In this document: piece after piece, positions 45,218-53,599 of the stretch
Numbering within the stretch: position 1 is the stretch's first letter
Layout: the number at the start of each line of letters is the position of its first letter
Assembly (NCBI RefSeq): GCF_001792775.2
Contig: NZ_MLGE02000006.1
Coordinates: forward strand, 1 to 64,000
DNA length: 64,000 nt
Reading direction: 5' to 3'
Source of the DNA: Staphylococcus pseudintermedius
Lineage (GTDB): Bacteria > Bacillota > Bacilli > Staphylococcales > Staphylococcaceae
Made by a program: the position numbers and the translations under genes
The notes under the pieces: model-generated
Told to the model about the DNA's origin: nothing
Databases searched by the model: none
Seen by the model: only the letters and a program-made list of their open reading frames with translations

Positions 45218-45270
45218 TTGAAAGTACGGATAGGGAGGACTATAATTAAGGTCTAAGACAACTTAATTAT
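45218..45270 (+). promoter_or_regulatory. ureABC promoter with inverted repeat at the -10
   Basis: TTGAAA (45218-45223), a 17-base spacer and TATAAT (45241-45246) form a good sigma-A promoter. ATAATTAAG (45242-45250) and CTTAATTAT (45262-45270) form a perfect 9-bp inverted repeat that begins within the -10 and ends just before the ureA ribosome site. It could be a repressor operator or an mRNA hairpin at the 5' end. Confidence 0.6.
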
Positions 45271-45290
45271 GAGAATAAGGAGTGAATGGG

Positions 45291-45593
45291 ATGCACTTTA
45301 CACAACGAGAACAAGACAAACTGATGATTGTTGTTGCTGCGGATTTAGCCCGACGACGTAAAGCGCGCGGCTTGAAATTAAATCACCCTGAAGCAGTCGC
45401 ATTAATTAGTTATGAAATATTAGAAGGTGCGCGTGATGGTAAAACAGTTGCTGAGTTAATGAGTTACGGGCGTGAAATTTTATCAAAAGATGATGTCATG
45501 GAAGGTGTCGAAGCGATGGTGACAGATATCGAAATCGAAGCCACTTTCCCAGATGGTACAAAACTAATTACGATTCATCATCCAATTGTGTAG
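45291..45593 (+). CDS. ureA: Urease gamma subunit
   Basis: A 100-residue gamma subunit, the usual length. It has family-typical [29 protein letters not shown] and the C-terminal [16 protein letters not shown]. The ATG at 45291 is chosen with AAGGAG eight bases upstream; a GTG at 45282 overlaps that site. It is the first gene of a three-gene urease operon. Urease hydrolyses urea to ammonia and carbamate, giving nitrogen and acid resistance. Confidence 0.95.
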   Translation: MHFTQREQDKLMIVVAADLARRRKARGLKLNHPEAVALISYEILEGARDGKTVAELMSYGREILSKDDVMEGVEAMVTDIEIEATFPDGTKLITIHHPIV

Positions 45594-45602
45594 GAGGGGA
45601 TA

Positions 45603-45962
45603 ATGATGAAACCTGGAGAAATTATTGTGAATTCAACCGAAATTATGATTAATGAAGGACGCGAAAATACAAAATTAAAGGTTAAAAATACAGGGGATCG
45701 ACCTGTTCAAGTCGGTTCACATTATCATTTTTTTGAAGCGAATCCCGCGCTGTCGTTTGAACGTGAACAAGCGTATGGAAAACATTTAGACATTCCAGCG
45801 GGTGCAGCTGTTAGATTCGAACCTGGTGACGAAAAAGAAATTCGTCTTGTACGTTATGCCGGTAAACAACATGTGTATGGTTTTCACGGCTTAGTCGATG
45901 GGCCACTTGATCAATCTCGCATCACAGCGCCTAATATGACTGAGGGAAGTGAAGTCAAATGA
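45603..45962 (+). CDS. ureB: Urease beta subunit
   Basis: A 119-residue beta subunit with the signature [20 protein letters not shown], then [16 protein letters not shown] and the C-terminal GPLDQSR region. It starts behind AGGAGGGG (either of two adjacent ATGs) and overlaps ureC by four bases. Sequence and size are those of ordinary staphylococcal urease. Confidence 0.95.
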   Translation: MMKPGEIIVNSTEIMINEGRENTKLKVKNTGDRPVQVGSHYHFFEANPALSFEREQAYGKHLDIPAGAAVRFEPGDEKEIRLVRYAGKQHVYGFHGLVDGPLDQSRITAPNMTEGSEVK

Positions 45963-47674
45963 GTTTTAAAATGACAGAATCACAGTATACTAGTTTGTAC
46001 GGCCCAACAGTCGGCGATTCTATTCGTTTAGCTGACACGGATTTATTTGCGAAAGTCGAAAAAGATTACGCAAGATATGGTGATGAGGTTACTTTCGGTG
46101 GTGGTAAATCAATCCGTGATGGTATGGGACAAAATCCGAATGCAACACGTGATAACAAAGCCGTGGCAGACCTAGTTATTTCAAATGCTGTCGTGATTGA
46201 TCACGATAAAGTCATTAAATGTGATATCGGTGTGAAAAATTGTTACATCATGAAATTAGGGAAAGCCGGCAACCCGGATATTATGGATGGTGTCGATATT
46301 ATTATTGGTTCCTCGACAGATGTGATTGCAGCAGAGGGGATGATTGTTACTGCGGGCGGTATTGATACACATGTACACTTTATTAACCCTGAACAAGCTG
46401 AAGTTGCATTAGAAAGTGGCATTACAACACATATCGGCGGGGGAACTGGTGCTTCAGAAGGCTCAAAAGCGACAACGGTGACACCAGGTTCTTGGTATAT
46501 TCACCGCATGCTTCAAGCTGCAGAAAATTTACCGCTTAACATTGGTTTTACAGGTAAAGGTCAAGCGGTGAACCCGACTGCATTAGTAGAACAAATTCAT
46601 GCAGGGGTCATCGGTTTGAAAGTGCACGAAGATTGGGGTGCGACGCCTTCAGCATTACGTCATGCACTTGAAGTGGCAGATGACTATGATATTCAAATCG
46701 CACTGCACGCGGATACTTTGAACGAAGCGGGCTTTATGGAAGATACGATGAAAGCGATTGGTGATAAAGTGATCCATATGTACCATACAGAAGGGGCTGG
46801 TGGTGGACACGCACCTGACTTAATTAAATCAGCGGGTTATCCGAATGTGTTACCATCATCGACGAACCCAACATTGCCGTATACACATAATACGATTGAT
46901 GAACATCTAGACATGGTCATGATTACACACCATTTAAATGCATCGATTCCAGAAGACGTGGCTTTCGCGGATTCTCGTATTCGTAAAGAAACAATTGCTG
47001 CAGAAGACGTTTTACAAGATATGGGTGTCTTTAGTATGATCAGCTCTGACTCTCAAGCGATGGGACGTGTCGGTGAAGTTATTACGCGTGCATGGCAAGT
47101 CGCACATCGTATGAAACAACAACGTGGACCGCTTGAAGGCGACAGTGAATATGATGATAATAACCGTATCCGTCGTTATATTGCGAAATATACGATTAAC
47201 CCTGCCATTACACACGGCATATCCGAATATGTCGGTTCTGTTGATGCCGGTAAATTAGCGGACCTTGTCATTTGGGATCCACGTTTCTTTGGTGTGAAAC
47301 CGGACATGGTTGTTAAAGGTGGCATGATTAACGTGGCGGCAAATGGTGATGCAAATGGTTCTATCCCAACATCTGAACCGATTAAGTATCGTCACATGTA
47401 CGGTCAATATGGTGGTAACTTACAAAGTACGGCCATCACTTTCGTATCACAAGCGGCTTATATGAACGGTATTCGTCGTACATTAGACTTAAAACGTGAC
47501 GTGAGACCTGTACGTAACATTCGCCAATTAACAAAAAAAGATATGAAAAATAATAGTGCTTTACCAAAACTTGACGTTGATCCAGAAACATATGAAGTTT
47601 TCGTGGATGGGAAAAAAGTAACGAGTGAAGCGGCAACAGAATTACCGATGACCCAACGTTATTTCTTATTCTAA
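45959..47674 (+). CDS. ureC: Urease alpha (catalytic) subunit
   Basis: A 571-residue catalytic subunit. All dinuclear metal ligands are present: His138 and His140 (THVHF), the carbamylated Lys221 (GLKVHEDWG), His250 (ALHAD), His276 (HTEGAGGGH) and Asp364 (SSDSQAMGR). The mobile flap reads MITHHLN, with Thr323 where most ureases have Cys and catalytic His324 intact; the Thr is known from Staphylococcus xylosus urease. Nothing points to an inactive enzyme. The odd feature is context: the operon ends here at a terminator, and the accessory genes ureEFGD that normally follow and insert nickel are not in this window. Confidence 0.96.
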   Translation: MSFKMTESQYTSLYGPTVGDSIRLADTDLFAKVEKDYARYGDEVTFGGGKSIRDGMGQNPNATRDNKAVADLVISNAVVIDHDKVIKCDIGVKNCYIMKLGKAGNPDIMDGVDIIIGSSTDVIAAEGMIVTAGGIDTHVHFINPEQAEVALESGITTHIGGGTGASEGSKATTVTPGSWYIHRMLQAAENLPLNIGFTGKGQAVNPTALVEQIHAGVIGLKVHEDWGATPSALRHALEVADDYDIQIALHADTLNEAGFMEDTMKAIGDKVIHMYHTEGAGGGHAPDLIKSAGYPNVLPSSTNPTLPYTHNTIDEHLDMVMITHHLNASIPEDVAFADSRIRKETIAAEDVLQDMGVFSMISSDSQAMGRVGEVITRAWQVAHRMKQQRGPLEGDSEYDDNNRIRRYIAKYTINPAITHGISEYVGSVDAGKLADLVIWDPRFFGVKPDMVVKGGMINVAANGDANGSIPTSEPIKYRHMYGQYGGNLQSTAITFVSQAAYMNGIRRTLDLKRDVRPVRNIRQLTKKDMKNNSALPKLDVDPETYEVFVDGKKVTSEAATELPMTQRYFLF

Positions 47675-47723
47675 AGTGGCTTTGACATAATATTAACGCC
47701 ATTAGCTATGTAAATAGAAATGA

Positions 47724-47766
47724 AGCTTGTTCGAATGTATCGTCATGACACTCGAGCAGGCTTTTT
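47724..47766 (+). terminator. Terminator of ureABC
   Basis: GCTTGTTCGA pairs with TCGAGCAGGC (two G-U pairs) around a 17-base loop, followed by TTTTTC. It closes the urease operon without accessory genes. Confidence 0.72.
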
Positions 47767-48013
47767 CGTATTGTTTCATCGTGCGTTTATGAAATATGCG
47801 CAACGGGTATGAACATCTCATCTGGTTGCGTTGTCAAAAGATTTTTACGATTATATAACATTGCTTATTTATTGTATTTTGATAACATTACTCGAAAATA
47901 AAATGAAAAATATTCAAAAAAATCTTGTCCGAATCTTCTGGACATGATAAATTATGAAAACATCACGCTACGTAAAAATGATGATTTATATTTAAGAAAC
48001 TGAGGTGCATCGT
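47767..48013. other. Intergenic region before dcd
   Basis: About 250 bases with no gene. TTACGATTA near 47848 resembles one half of a Zur box, but there is no matching second half. The dcd ribosome site GAGG is at 48002. Confidence 0.35.
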
Positions 48014-48559
48014 ATGATTTTGTCAGATAGTGATATTAAGGCGTATCTCGAACGTCAATTATTGAATATTGAACCATTAGTAGAAGCACATATTGAGCCA
48101 GCATCTGTTGATTTAACATTAGGATCGCACTTTTTAAAACCGATACCACCCGAAACAGGGGTGCAACGGATGAGTGATCCGATTGCGTATGAGACGATTG
48201 AACAACCTCGAGTGGTGATACCTGCGCACGCTTTTATTTTAGCTACGACAGAAGAATATATCACGTTACCCCAACAATTAACTGGGTTTATTGAAGGGCG
48301 GAGTTCAGTCGGTCGAGCAGGACTTTTCATACAAAATGCAGGTTGGGTCGATCCAGGTTTTGAAGGTAAAATTACATTGGAACTTTACAATGCCAACGAC
48401 TTTCCGTTAGAAATTGAACAAGGCCAACGTATTTGCCAAATCGTATTAGCTGAAACAAAAACGGTACCAGAAACAAAATATCAAGGGAAATATCAAGGCC
48501 AACATACCACAACGGGAAGCCGGTTATTTCGTGATTGGATGAAAGATGGAGGAGATTAG
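48014..48559 (+). CDS. dcd: dCTP deaminase
   Basis: A 181-residue dCTP deaminase, which converts dCTP to dUTP and ammonia on the way to thymidylate. Family motifs are HIEPASVDLTLG, the catalytic EGRSSVGRAGLF(I)QNAGWVDPGFEG segment (48291-48366) and the C-terminal KYQGQ. This enzyme needs no zinc, unlike the dCMP deaminase that staphylococci generally use. The ATG at 48014 follows TGAGG; a GTG at 48005 overlaps it. The next gene starts on the base after its stop, so the two are coupled. Confidence 0.92.
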   Translation: MILSDSDIKAYLERQLLNIEPLVEAHIEPASVDLTLGSHFLKPIPPETGVQRMSDPIAYETIEQPRVVIPAHAFILATTEEYITLPQQLTGFIEGRSSVGRAGLFIQNAGWVDPGFEGKITLELYNANDFPLEIEQGQRICQIVLAETKTVPETKYQGKYQGQHTTTGSRLFRDWMKDGGD

Positions 48560-49462
48560 ATGGATATCGTCATATTAGCGGGCTTCTTAGGTGGCGGTAA
48601 AACGTCTACACTGAACTTTTTAATACAAGATGCGATTGATCAAGAGTTAAAACCAGCTGTGATGATGAATGACTTTGGGGCTAAAAATGTCGATGCACAG
48701 CTCGTGACTGAAGATGTGAAAATGGAAGTGTTGACGAATGGTTGTATTTGCTGTGATTTGAAAGCGAATGTCTCACAACAACTCCACGAATTGTATTTAA
48801 CACATCAACCTGACATTGTCTTTATCGAATGCAGTGGTGCCGCACATCCAGTTGAAGTGTTTGATGCATGCATGACGCCTGTTCTTGCGCCATTCATTCA
48901 AGATTTGAGTGTGTTAGGTATTGTCGATGCGGCAGCCTATGAAAGTCGAGATACTTTACCAGAAACGATTCAAACGTTAATGGATGAACAAATTCGTTAC
49001 TGTAGTCATTTGATTATTAATAAAATTGATTTGCTAGAAAGTGACCAGTTGTTAGCCGTTGTCCAAACTATACAACAACGCTATCCTGATATACCGTACA
49101 TACTTACACGTTACGGTGAAATTACATTACAAGAGATTCAACATGCGTCGAAATATGATATGAGTGAACGTTCATCCGTCCATCATCACGGGCATTTGTC
49201 ACATATGTTGTATGAATTTCAATCGCCCATCCAACAAAGTGCGTTAATTGAAGGATTAAAAGGGTTAAAAGATGTCTTTAGAGTTAAGGGCTTTGTCTAT
49301 TTTAAAGGTTGTGAAACACCCTATGTCGTACAATATACGCCCGGACATTTAGAGTTGAAACAGTGTCCAATTGAAATGTCACCTTATTTGGTCGTGGTAG
49401 GGCACGATTTAAATGATGTTGAGATTACTGAAACACTAGATATTATAGAATTTTCATCATAA
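48560..49462 (+). CDS. COG0523 (CobW/ZNG1/YciC-type) metallochaperone GTPase
   Basis: A 300-residue G3E-family GTPase. It has Walker A GFLGGGKTS (residues 8-16), the metal-binding GCICC (Cys62, 64, 65), the ECSGAAHP switch region, NKID for guanine recognition and a His-rich HHHGH loop before a CobW C-terminal domain. Family members deliver zinc or another metal to client enzymes and are often induced by zinc starvation. UreG and HypB belong to the same superfamily. The gene is fused transcriptionally to dcd and lies shortly after ureABC. A zinc-sparing operon is one reading; a metal-loading role for the orphan urease is more speculative. Confidence 0.88.
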   Translation: MDIVILAGFLGGGKTSTLNFLIQDAIDQELKPAVMMNDFGAKNVDAQLVTEDVKMEVLTNGCICCDLKANVSQQLHELYLTHQPDIVFIECSGAAHPVEVFDACMTPVLAPFIQDLSVLGIVDAAAYESRDTLPETIQTLMDEQIRYCSHLIINKIDLLESDQLLAVVQTIQQRYPDIPYILTRYGEITLQEIQHASKYDMSERSSVHHHGHLSHMLYEFQSPIQQSALIEGLKGLKDVFRVKGFVYFKGCETPYVVQYTPGHLELKQCPIEMSPYLVVVGHDLNDVEITETLDIIEFSS

Positions 49463-49469
49463 ATTTTTT

Positions 49470-49503
49470 AGACACTTCAATTTTTTTGAGAAGTGTCTTT
49501 TTT
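49470..49503 (+). terminator. Terminator of dcd-COG0523
   Basis: AGACACTTC and GAAGTGTCT form a 9-bp stem, followed by TTTTT. Confidence 0.82.
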
Positions 49504-49698
49504 AGTGTAGAATCATTTTTCATGTTACAGAGGGGACATTGTAGAGGGATGCACTTTCTAGAAGTTGAAATGCATGTCGAAGATACCGAGAGTAGCGTGT
49601 TTGTGTAAAAAATAATTTTATGCATGTGCACCATTAACAAAGTAGGGCGCCTTGAGAAAGCGTTATCATAGTGCTAAAATAAAGGTGATGAGAAAGCC

Positions 49699-49762
49699 GT
49701 CTCCGATATAGTCATGTCGACATGAGAATAAAGGAGACACCAAAAATGAGGAGGGATTAGAT
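49699..49762 (+). promoter_or_regulatory. usp leader: symmetric palindrome and micro-ORF
   Basis: GTCTCC (49699-49704), seven bases, the palindrome TCATGTCGACATGA (49712-49725), seven bases and GGAGAC (49733-49738) form a symmetric structure. AAAGGAGAC then precedes a micro-ORF ATG AGG AGG GAT TAG (49746-49760). Its two AGG codons are also the ribosome site of the usp gene, whose ATG lies two bases after the micro-ORF stop. This suggests control at operator or translation level. Confidence 0.45.
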
Positions 49763-50185
49763 ATGTTTAGCAATATTCTCGTTCCATATGATTTTGGCAA
49801 CAGCTTTAAAAATGTCCCTGAACAATTAAAAAAGCTAACAGGCAATGATGCACCATACGAAATTGTCGTTTTTAATGTCATTTCAGAGACAGAATTAGCG
49901 AATTATGTTCGCTATCAAGGTAAACATTTTGAAGAAGTGGTAGAAGAAAAGAAAAAAGAAATGAAGCCATTCTTGAAAACGATTGAAGATGTTGGCTTAT
50001 CTTACAAAGTGAAATTTGCGACAGGCTCACCGACAAAAGAAATCGTCAATGAAGTTGGAAATGAACATTATGATATTGTCGTGATGAGTAATAAACGTTC
50101 AGAAATGGATATTAAACATGTACTCGGTCACGTGACACATAAAATTGCAAAGCATGTGAACATCCCTGTGCTCATCGTGAAATAA
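49763..50185 (+). CDS. Universal stress protein (UspA family)
   Basis: A 140-residue single-domain Usp with N-terminal FSNILVPYDF and C-terminal HVTHKIAKHVNIPVLIVK. The ATP-binding motif G-x2-G-x9-G-S/T is degenerate (only part of it can be matched near SNKRSEMDIKHVLGHVTH), so this may be a non-ATP-binding member. It is monocistronic, with an unusual structured leader and a terminator. Its role is probably stress or starvation survival. Confidence 0.88.
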   Translation: MFSNILVPYDFGNSFKNVPEQLKKLTGNDAPYEIVVFNVISETELANYVRYQGKHFEEVVEEKKKEMKPFLKTIEDVGLSYKVKFATGSPTKEIVNEVGNEHYDIVVMSNKRSEMDIKHVLGHVTHKIAKHVNIPVLIVK

Positions 50186-50223
50186 TAATAAATAGCTTCA
50201 ACAAATTATATTATTATAACTTT

Positions 50224-50259
50224 AACCCCTTCAGCCATTCGTTGCTTGAAGGGGTTTTT
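50224..50259 (+). terminator. Terminator of the usp gene
   Basis: AACCCCTTCA and TGAAGGGGTT form a perfect 10-bp stem, followed by TTT. Confidence 0.88.
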
Positions 50260-50289
50260 AGGATTTATGGGATGAGAAGACATGCTACA

Positions 50290-50318
50290 TTGACTCAAAA
50301 TTACTTTGTGGATATAAT
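50290..50318 (+). promoter_or_regulatory. Sigma-A promoter of the ferredoxin/ATP-grasp operon
   Basis: TTGACT (50290-50295), a 17-base spacer and TATAAT (50313-50318) are close to consensus, about 70 bases before the first start codon. The operon is probably well expressed or controlled by a repressor. Confidence 0.7.
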
Positions 50319-50387
50319 ATAAAAATAATAGAAGTGATATATTATATTGTTTTTGTTTTGTATTAAAGTGGTGAAGGGAGGGAGTTG

Positions 50388-50648
50388 ATGAGCTATTATG
50401 CGTATGTAGACAGAGACATGTGTATTGCTTGTTCAGCTTGTGGTGCTGCGGCGCCCCGATTGTTTCGATATGATGCGCAAGGGATAGCGTACATGTGCTT
50501 AGATTGTAATAGTGGCACGGCGCAAATACCCGAATGTGACTTAGGAAATTTAGATGATGCAGTTGAAAATTGTCCCACGTCAGCAATCACAGTGGGGCAG
50601 CAGCCTTTTTCATTACCCATTATATTAGACAGAGAGAAGGAATTGTAA
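50388..50648 (+). CDS. Ferredoxin with extra cysteines
   Basis: An 86-residue ferredoxin related to the staphylococcal single [4Fe-4S] ferredoxin. Cluster ligands are Cys12, Cys15, Cys18 (CIACSACG) and Cys62 (NCPTSAI). It also has Cys37, Cys40 (CLDC) and Cys50, which the housekeeping ferredoxin I remember lacks, so it may bind a second metal or cluster. It would donate electrons. It is the first gene of a four-gene operon and overlaps the next by one base (TAATG). Being paired with an unknown protein and two ligases, it is probably dedicated to that pathway rather than general metabolism. Confidence 0.85.
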   Translation: MSYYAYVDRDMCIACSACGAAAPRLFRYDAQGIAYMCLDCNSGTAQIPECDLGNLDDAVENCPTSAITVGQQPFSLPIILDREKEL

Positions 50649-52333
50649 TGAAGCAAAAAGGGTTTGAACAGTTGTTGGAAGAAACGCATGCAAAGGTGAC
50701 ACAGCTTGAGCAACCGTTAGCAGTGATTGACACGATGTTGACATTGGATGGTAAGATTCCACTTGAGATTGCACGACAAAGTTTGAATTTTGAACAGTGG
50801 GCGATATATCAACATTTGGCGCATGGCACTTGTCTGTTTACTGATGAAAAACCGTCAGATTCAGAGCAAGTCATCAGTTTTGGAATGTCAGCCTATGGTC
50901 GTCTTCATCTAGGACCAAGTTTTAATGATGACTATACGCAAATTTGGGGTTATGTCACATTGACGACAGAAGCAATGACTGAAATTCAACAATTGACGAC
51001 ACGTTTGCATACGGAGGAAATGTTGCGCTATCAATCAGAAGTTGTTCCATTTTTTCGGCGCCTCGAACCGCAAGAGGTTATAGAAGTGATTGATGCGATT
51101 AAAGAAAAAGTCGATTTTATGGCACCGGTGCTCCTCTATTACAATAGCCATACGTATACGACATTTTATCATTACAACAATTTATTGAAAAGTTTAGAAG
51201 GGGATACGACGCACTTTTTATTGGATGAGTTGGCTGAGAAAAATAAGGACACGTGGACGAAAGATGAACGCATTTTTATTTTTAACCTCTACACATTGTT
51301 GCAATCTGGTCCGCCTGCCAGAGGAGAAGAGGTGAATGGTGTTCATTTTTCACTGCATTATTTATCCGACTATTTAGAAGAAAAGTTAGCGGTTTATCAA
51401 GAAATGACTGATACACCGTCCAAACCTGTACCAAAATCTCTTTTAGCGAAATCACGGTTGATTTGTCAATTACGTGAAAAAGTTGCCGAAAACTATGTCA
51501 TTTATCGAAAAATTAATGGTCTCAATTTGCATAAGCAAGAACAGTTTTTAAATCAACAAGAAGTGGGACTGTATCGTGATGAAGCGATGGAGAATGAATT
51601 AGCGCAAATTTTAGGGATGGCTTCAGAACAGACGTATTATGACGCATTTTTAAACGATATTGCGCAACATCCGGATATGACCACAATTCAAACTTTACTC
51701 GAAAAAATGGTGGGTTATGCGATACGGGCGACGCATTCAGATGTTGGTATGACGCGAGGGTTTAGATATCCATGGATGTATTACGATGCATTAAAACATC
51801 ATCAGCTAGAAACAATTTTTGAATGGAAACAACAAATGTATTTTTGCTGTGCGATACCGAGTGAAGCGATGAAACAAGCTTTTCGCAATCAAAGTCAGAT
51901 ATTGGTAGGTATTTTGACAGCAATTAGTAAACGAATGGAATACAATAGTTGGCATTATACGCCGGGAAATTTTTTGTATGAGCGCCATCGTATTCAGCGA
52001 CATTACTATTTTCCGCCAGTGATGAGTGACATTACCGAATGGAGCAATCAGCATCATAAAGGGCATGTATTTGCAAATGTAAAACATGCCATTCGTTGTC
52101 CTGGGGCGATTCAATGTCCACCGTATACGTTAAACGCCTATTACGATTTACGGTTGATGAAAACATCTGGCGTAGTGTATTCTGAAATAGACTTAATGAA
52201 AGCGCTTTATTACAGAAGGGTTGTCGGTGCACTTTATCAAGCGTGGTTTGATTATTGTCGTGAACATCAGAGTCAACTTGATATGGCAGCATATGATCGT
52301 AAATGGTATCAACAGCAATTTATAGAGGTTTAA
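50648..52333 (+). CDS. Large uncharacterised protein of the ferredoxin/ATP-grasp operon
   Basis: A 561-residue soluble protein that I do not recognise. It is mostly helical, rich in Tyr, His and Gln, and has no signal peptide or membrane helix. The C-terminal third contains a cluster of potential metal ligands: RHRIQRHYYFPP, SNQHHKGHVFANVKHAIRCP and AIQCPPY. Downstream of a ferredoxin, these suggest a redox or metal-dependent enzyme receiving electrons from it. The start at 50648 overlaps the ferredoxin stop, behind GAGAGAAGGA. The next gene begins 18 bases after its stop. A structure prediction would be the best route to a function. Confidence 0.8.
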   Translation: MKQKGFEQLLEETHAKVTQLEQPLAVIDTMLTLDGKIPLEIARQSLNFEQWAIYQHLAHGTCLFTDEKPSDSEQVISFGMSAYGRLHLGPSFNDDYTQIWGYVTLTTEAMTEIQQLTTRLHTEEMLRYQSEVVPFFRRLEPQEVIEVIDAIKEKVDFMAPVLLYYNSHTYTTFYHYNNLLKSLEGDTTHFLLDELAEKNKDTWTKDERIFIFNLYTLLQSGPPARGEEVNGVHFSLHYLSDYLEEKLAVYQEMTDTPSKPVPKSLLAKSRLICQLREKVAENYVIYRKINGLNLHKQEQFLNQQEVGLYRDEAMENELAQILGMASEQTYYDAFLNDIAQHPDMTTIQTLLEKMVGYAIRATHSDVGMTRGFRYPWMYYDALKHHQLETIFEWKQQMYFCCAIPSEAMKQAFRNQSQILVGILTAISKRMEYNSWHYTPGNFLYERHRIQRHYYFPPVMSDITEWSNQHHKGHVFANVKHAIRCPGAIQCPPYTLNAYYDLRLMKTSGVVYSEIDLMKALYYRRVVGALYQAWFDYCREHQSQLDMAAYDRKWYQQQFIEV

Positions 52334-52351
52334 CATAGGAGCGTGAAGTGC

Positions 52352-53599
52352 GTGAAAACATTACTATTTATTAATTTGAGAAGTCATAAAGTCGAGCGAA
52401 TCGCACCGGTCATTGAGGCAAAAAGACAAGGGTATCGTGTCGTATTGATGACAGATCATGATCCACAACTGATTGACAGTGGTCTAGATGAAGTGATTGA
52501 AATCGATACGTATGACGAAACAGCAGTCGTTGAAGCGGTGATCGCGTATCATCAACAGCACCATTTAAGCGGGATATTGACATGGTCTGATAAAGATGTA
52601 GAGCTCGTTGCACAATTAAATGACCGTCTGCAATTACCGGGCATTCCAGTCTCGCATGTTAAAAATGCTCGCAATAAATATTTAATGCGTATGGCGTTTG
52701 ACCAAGTCCCTGACATTTCGCCCGACTATGAAAATGTGCGTAGTGAAGTAGATTTACGTCATGCTGTTGCGCGTATTGGAACGCCTGGGATATTGAAGCC
52801 GGTGGGCGCTTCTGGAAGTAAAGGCATTTTTAAAATTGAAAGTGAAGAATGTATTGAATATGTGTACGAAACATTACGCCATGCGACATCACCAGAACGT
52901 GACAAAGTGTATCATTATTATCCGAATGATTATATTTATGAAGGGTATCTTGTCGGTGAAGAAGTATCGGTTGAAGGTGTCGTGCAAAATGGAGAAGTAC
53001 GTATTGCAGGGATTACGGACAAAGCGGTCACACCTGAATATTCACTGGAGTACATTGCGATTTTCCCATCTGATAAAAATGCGGCCTTACAACAAGAAAT
53101 TAAGACGAAAGCGACGCAAGCTATTCAAAGTTTAGGCATTGATCATTGTGCTTTTCATCTAGAAGGTAGAGTGACAAAAGACGGTTTTAAAGTGATTGAA
53201 TCAGCGGCCAGACCAGGAGGGGGCTTCATTGCGTCACATTTAATTCCAGGTGCATCTGGCCATTCATACATTGAAAAAATATTAGATGTTGCAGTCGGTA
53301 ACGATGTGACTGAAAATTGGCCTACTTTTGATCAAACGTCAAAGAAAATGTGTTTTTATAGCGTCATGGCCGAGCAAGCTGGGATATTTAAAGGGGTTCA
53401 AGGGCTTGACCGCTTAGTTGAAATACCAGGTGTGCACTATGTTGTGTCTTTGAAAAATTATGGAGATTCGGTGATTTTACCTCCTGAACACTTTTCGAGT
53501 TGTTTTGTACTCAATATCGTTTTTGAAGCTGAGTCGACTGAAGCGGTGCAGCAAAAAATTGATTGGATTCATGAAGTGATTGAGGTGATTGTGGAATGA
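52352..53599 (+). CDS. ATP-grasp ligase 1
   Basis: A 415-residue ATP-grasp enzyme. A Rossmann-like N-terminal domain (LLFINLRSHKVERIAP) precedes the ATP-grasp fold: the nucleotide loop LKPVGASGSKG, EEVSVEGVV, and the metal-binding IESAARPGGGF. This branch (carnosine synthase, BacD and other L-amino acid ligases) makes amide or peptide bonds through an acyl phosphate. Translation likely begins at the GTG at 52352, nine bases after AGGAG; an earlier GTG at 52343 is too close. It overlaps the next ATP-grasp gene by four bases. Substrates are unknown. Confidence 0.85.
   Translation: MKTLLFINLRSHKVERIAPVIEAKRQGYRVVLMTDHDPQLIDSGLDEVIEIDTYDETAVVEAVIAYHQQHHLSGILTWSDKDVELVAQLNDRLQLPGIPVSHVKNARNKYLMRMAFDQVPDISPDYENVRSEVDLRHAVARIGTPGILKPVGASGSKGIFKIESEECIEYVYETLRHATSPERDKVYHYYPNDYIYEGYLVGEEVSVEGVVQNGEVRIAGITDKAVTPEYSLEYIAIFPSDKNAALQQEIKTKATQAIQSLGIDHCAFHLEGRVTKDGFKVIESAARPGGGFIASHLIPGASGHSYIEKILDVAVGNDVTENWPTFDQTSKKMCFYSVMAEQAGIFKGVQGLDRLVEIPGVHYVVSLKNYGDSVILPPEHFSSCFVLNIVFEAESTEAVQQKIDWIHEVIEVIVE

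Noticed and set aside
45959-47674. Inactive or iron-type urease based on Thr in place of the flap Cys
   Set aside because: Thr at that site is known from active Staphylococcus urease, and all metal ligands including the carbamylated Lys are present. Metal identity cannot be read from sequence.
47767-48013. Zur box upstream of dcd
   Set aside because: Only a half-site-like TTACGATTA is present, and the symmetric second half is missing.
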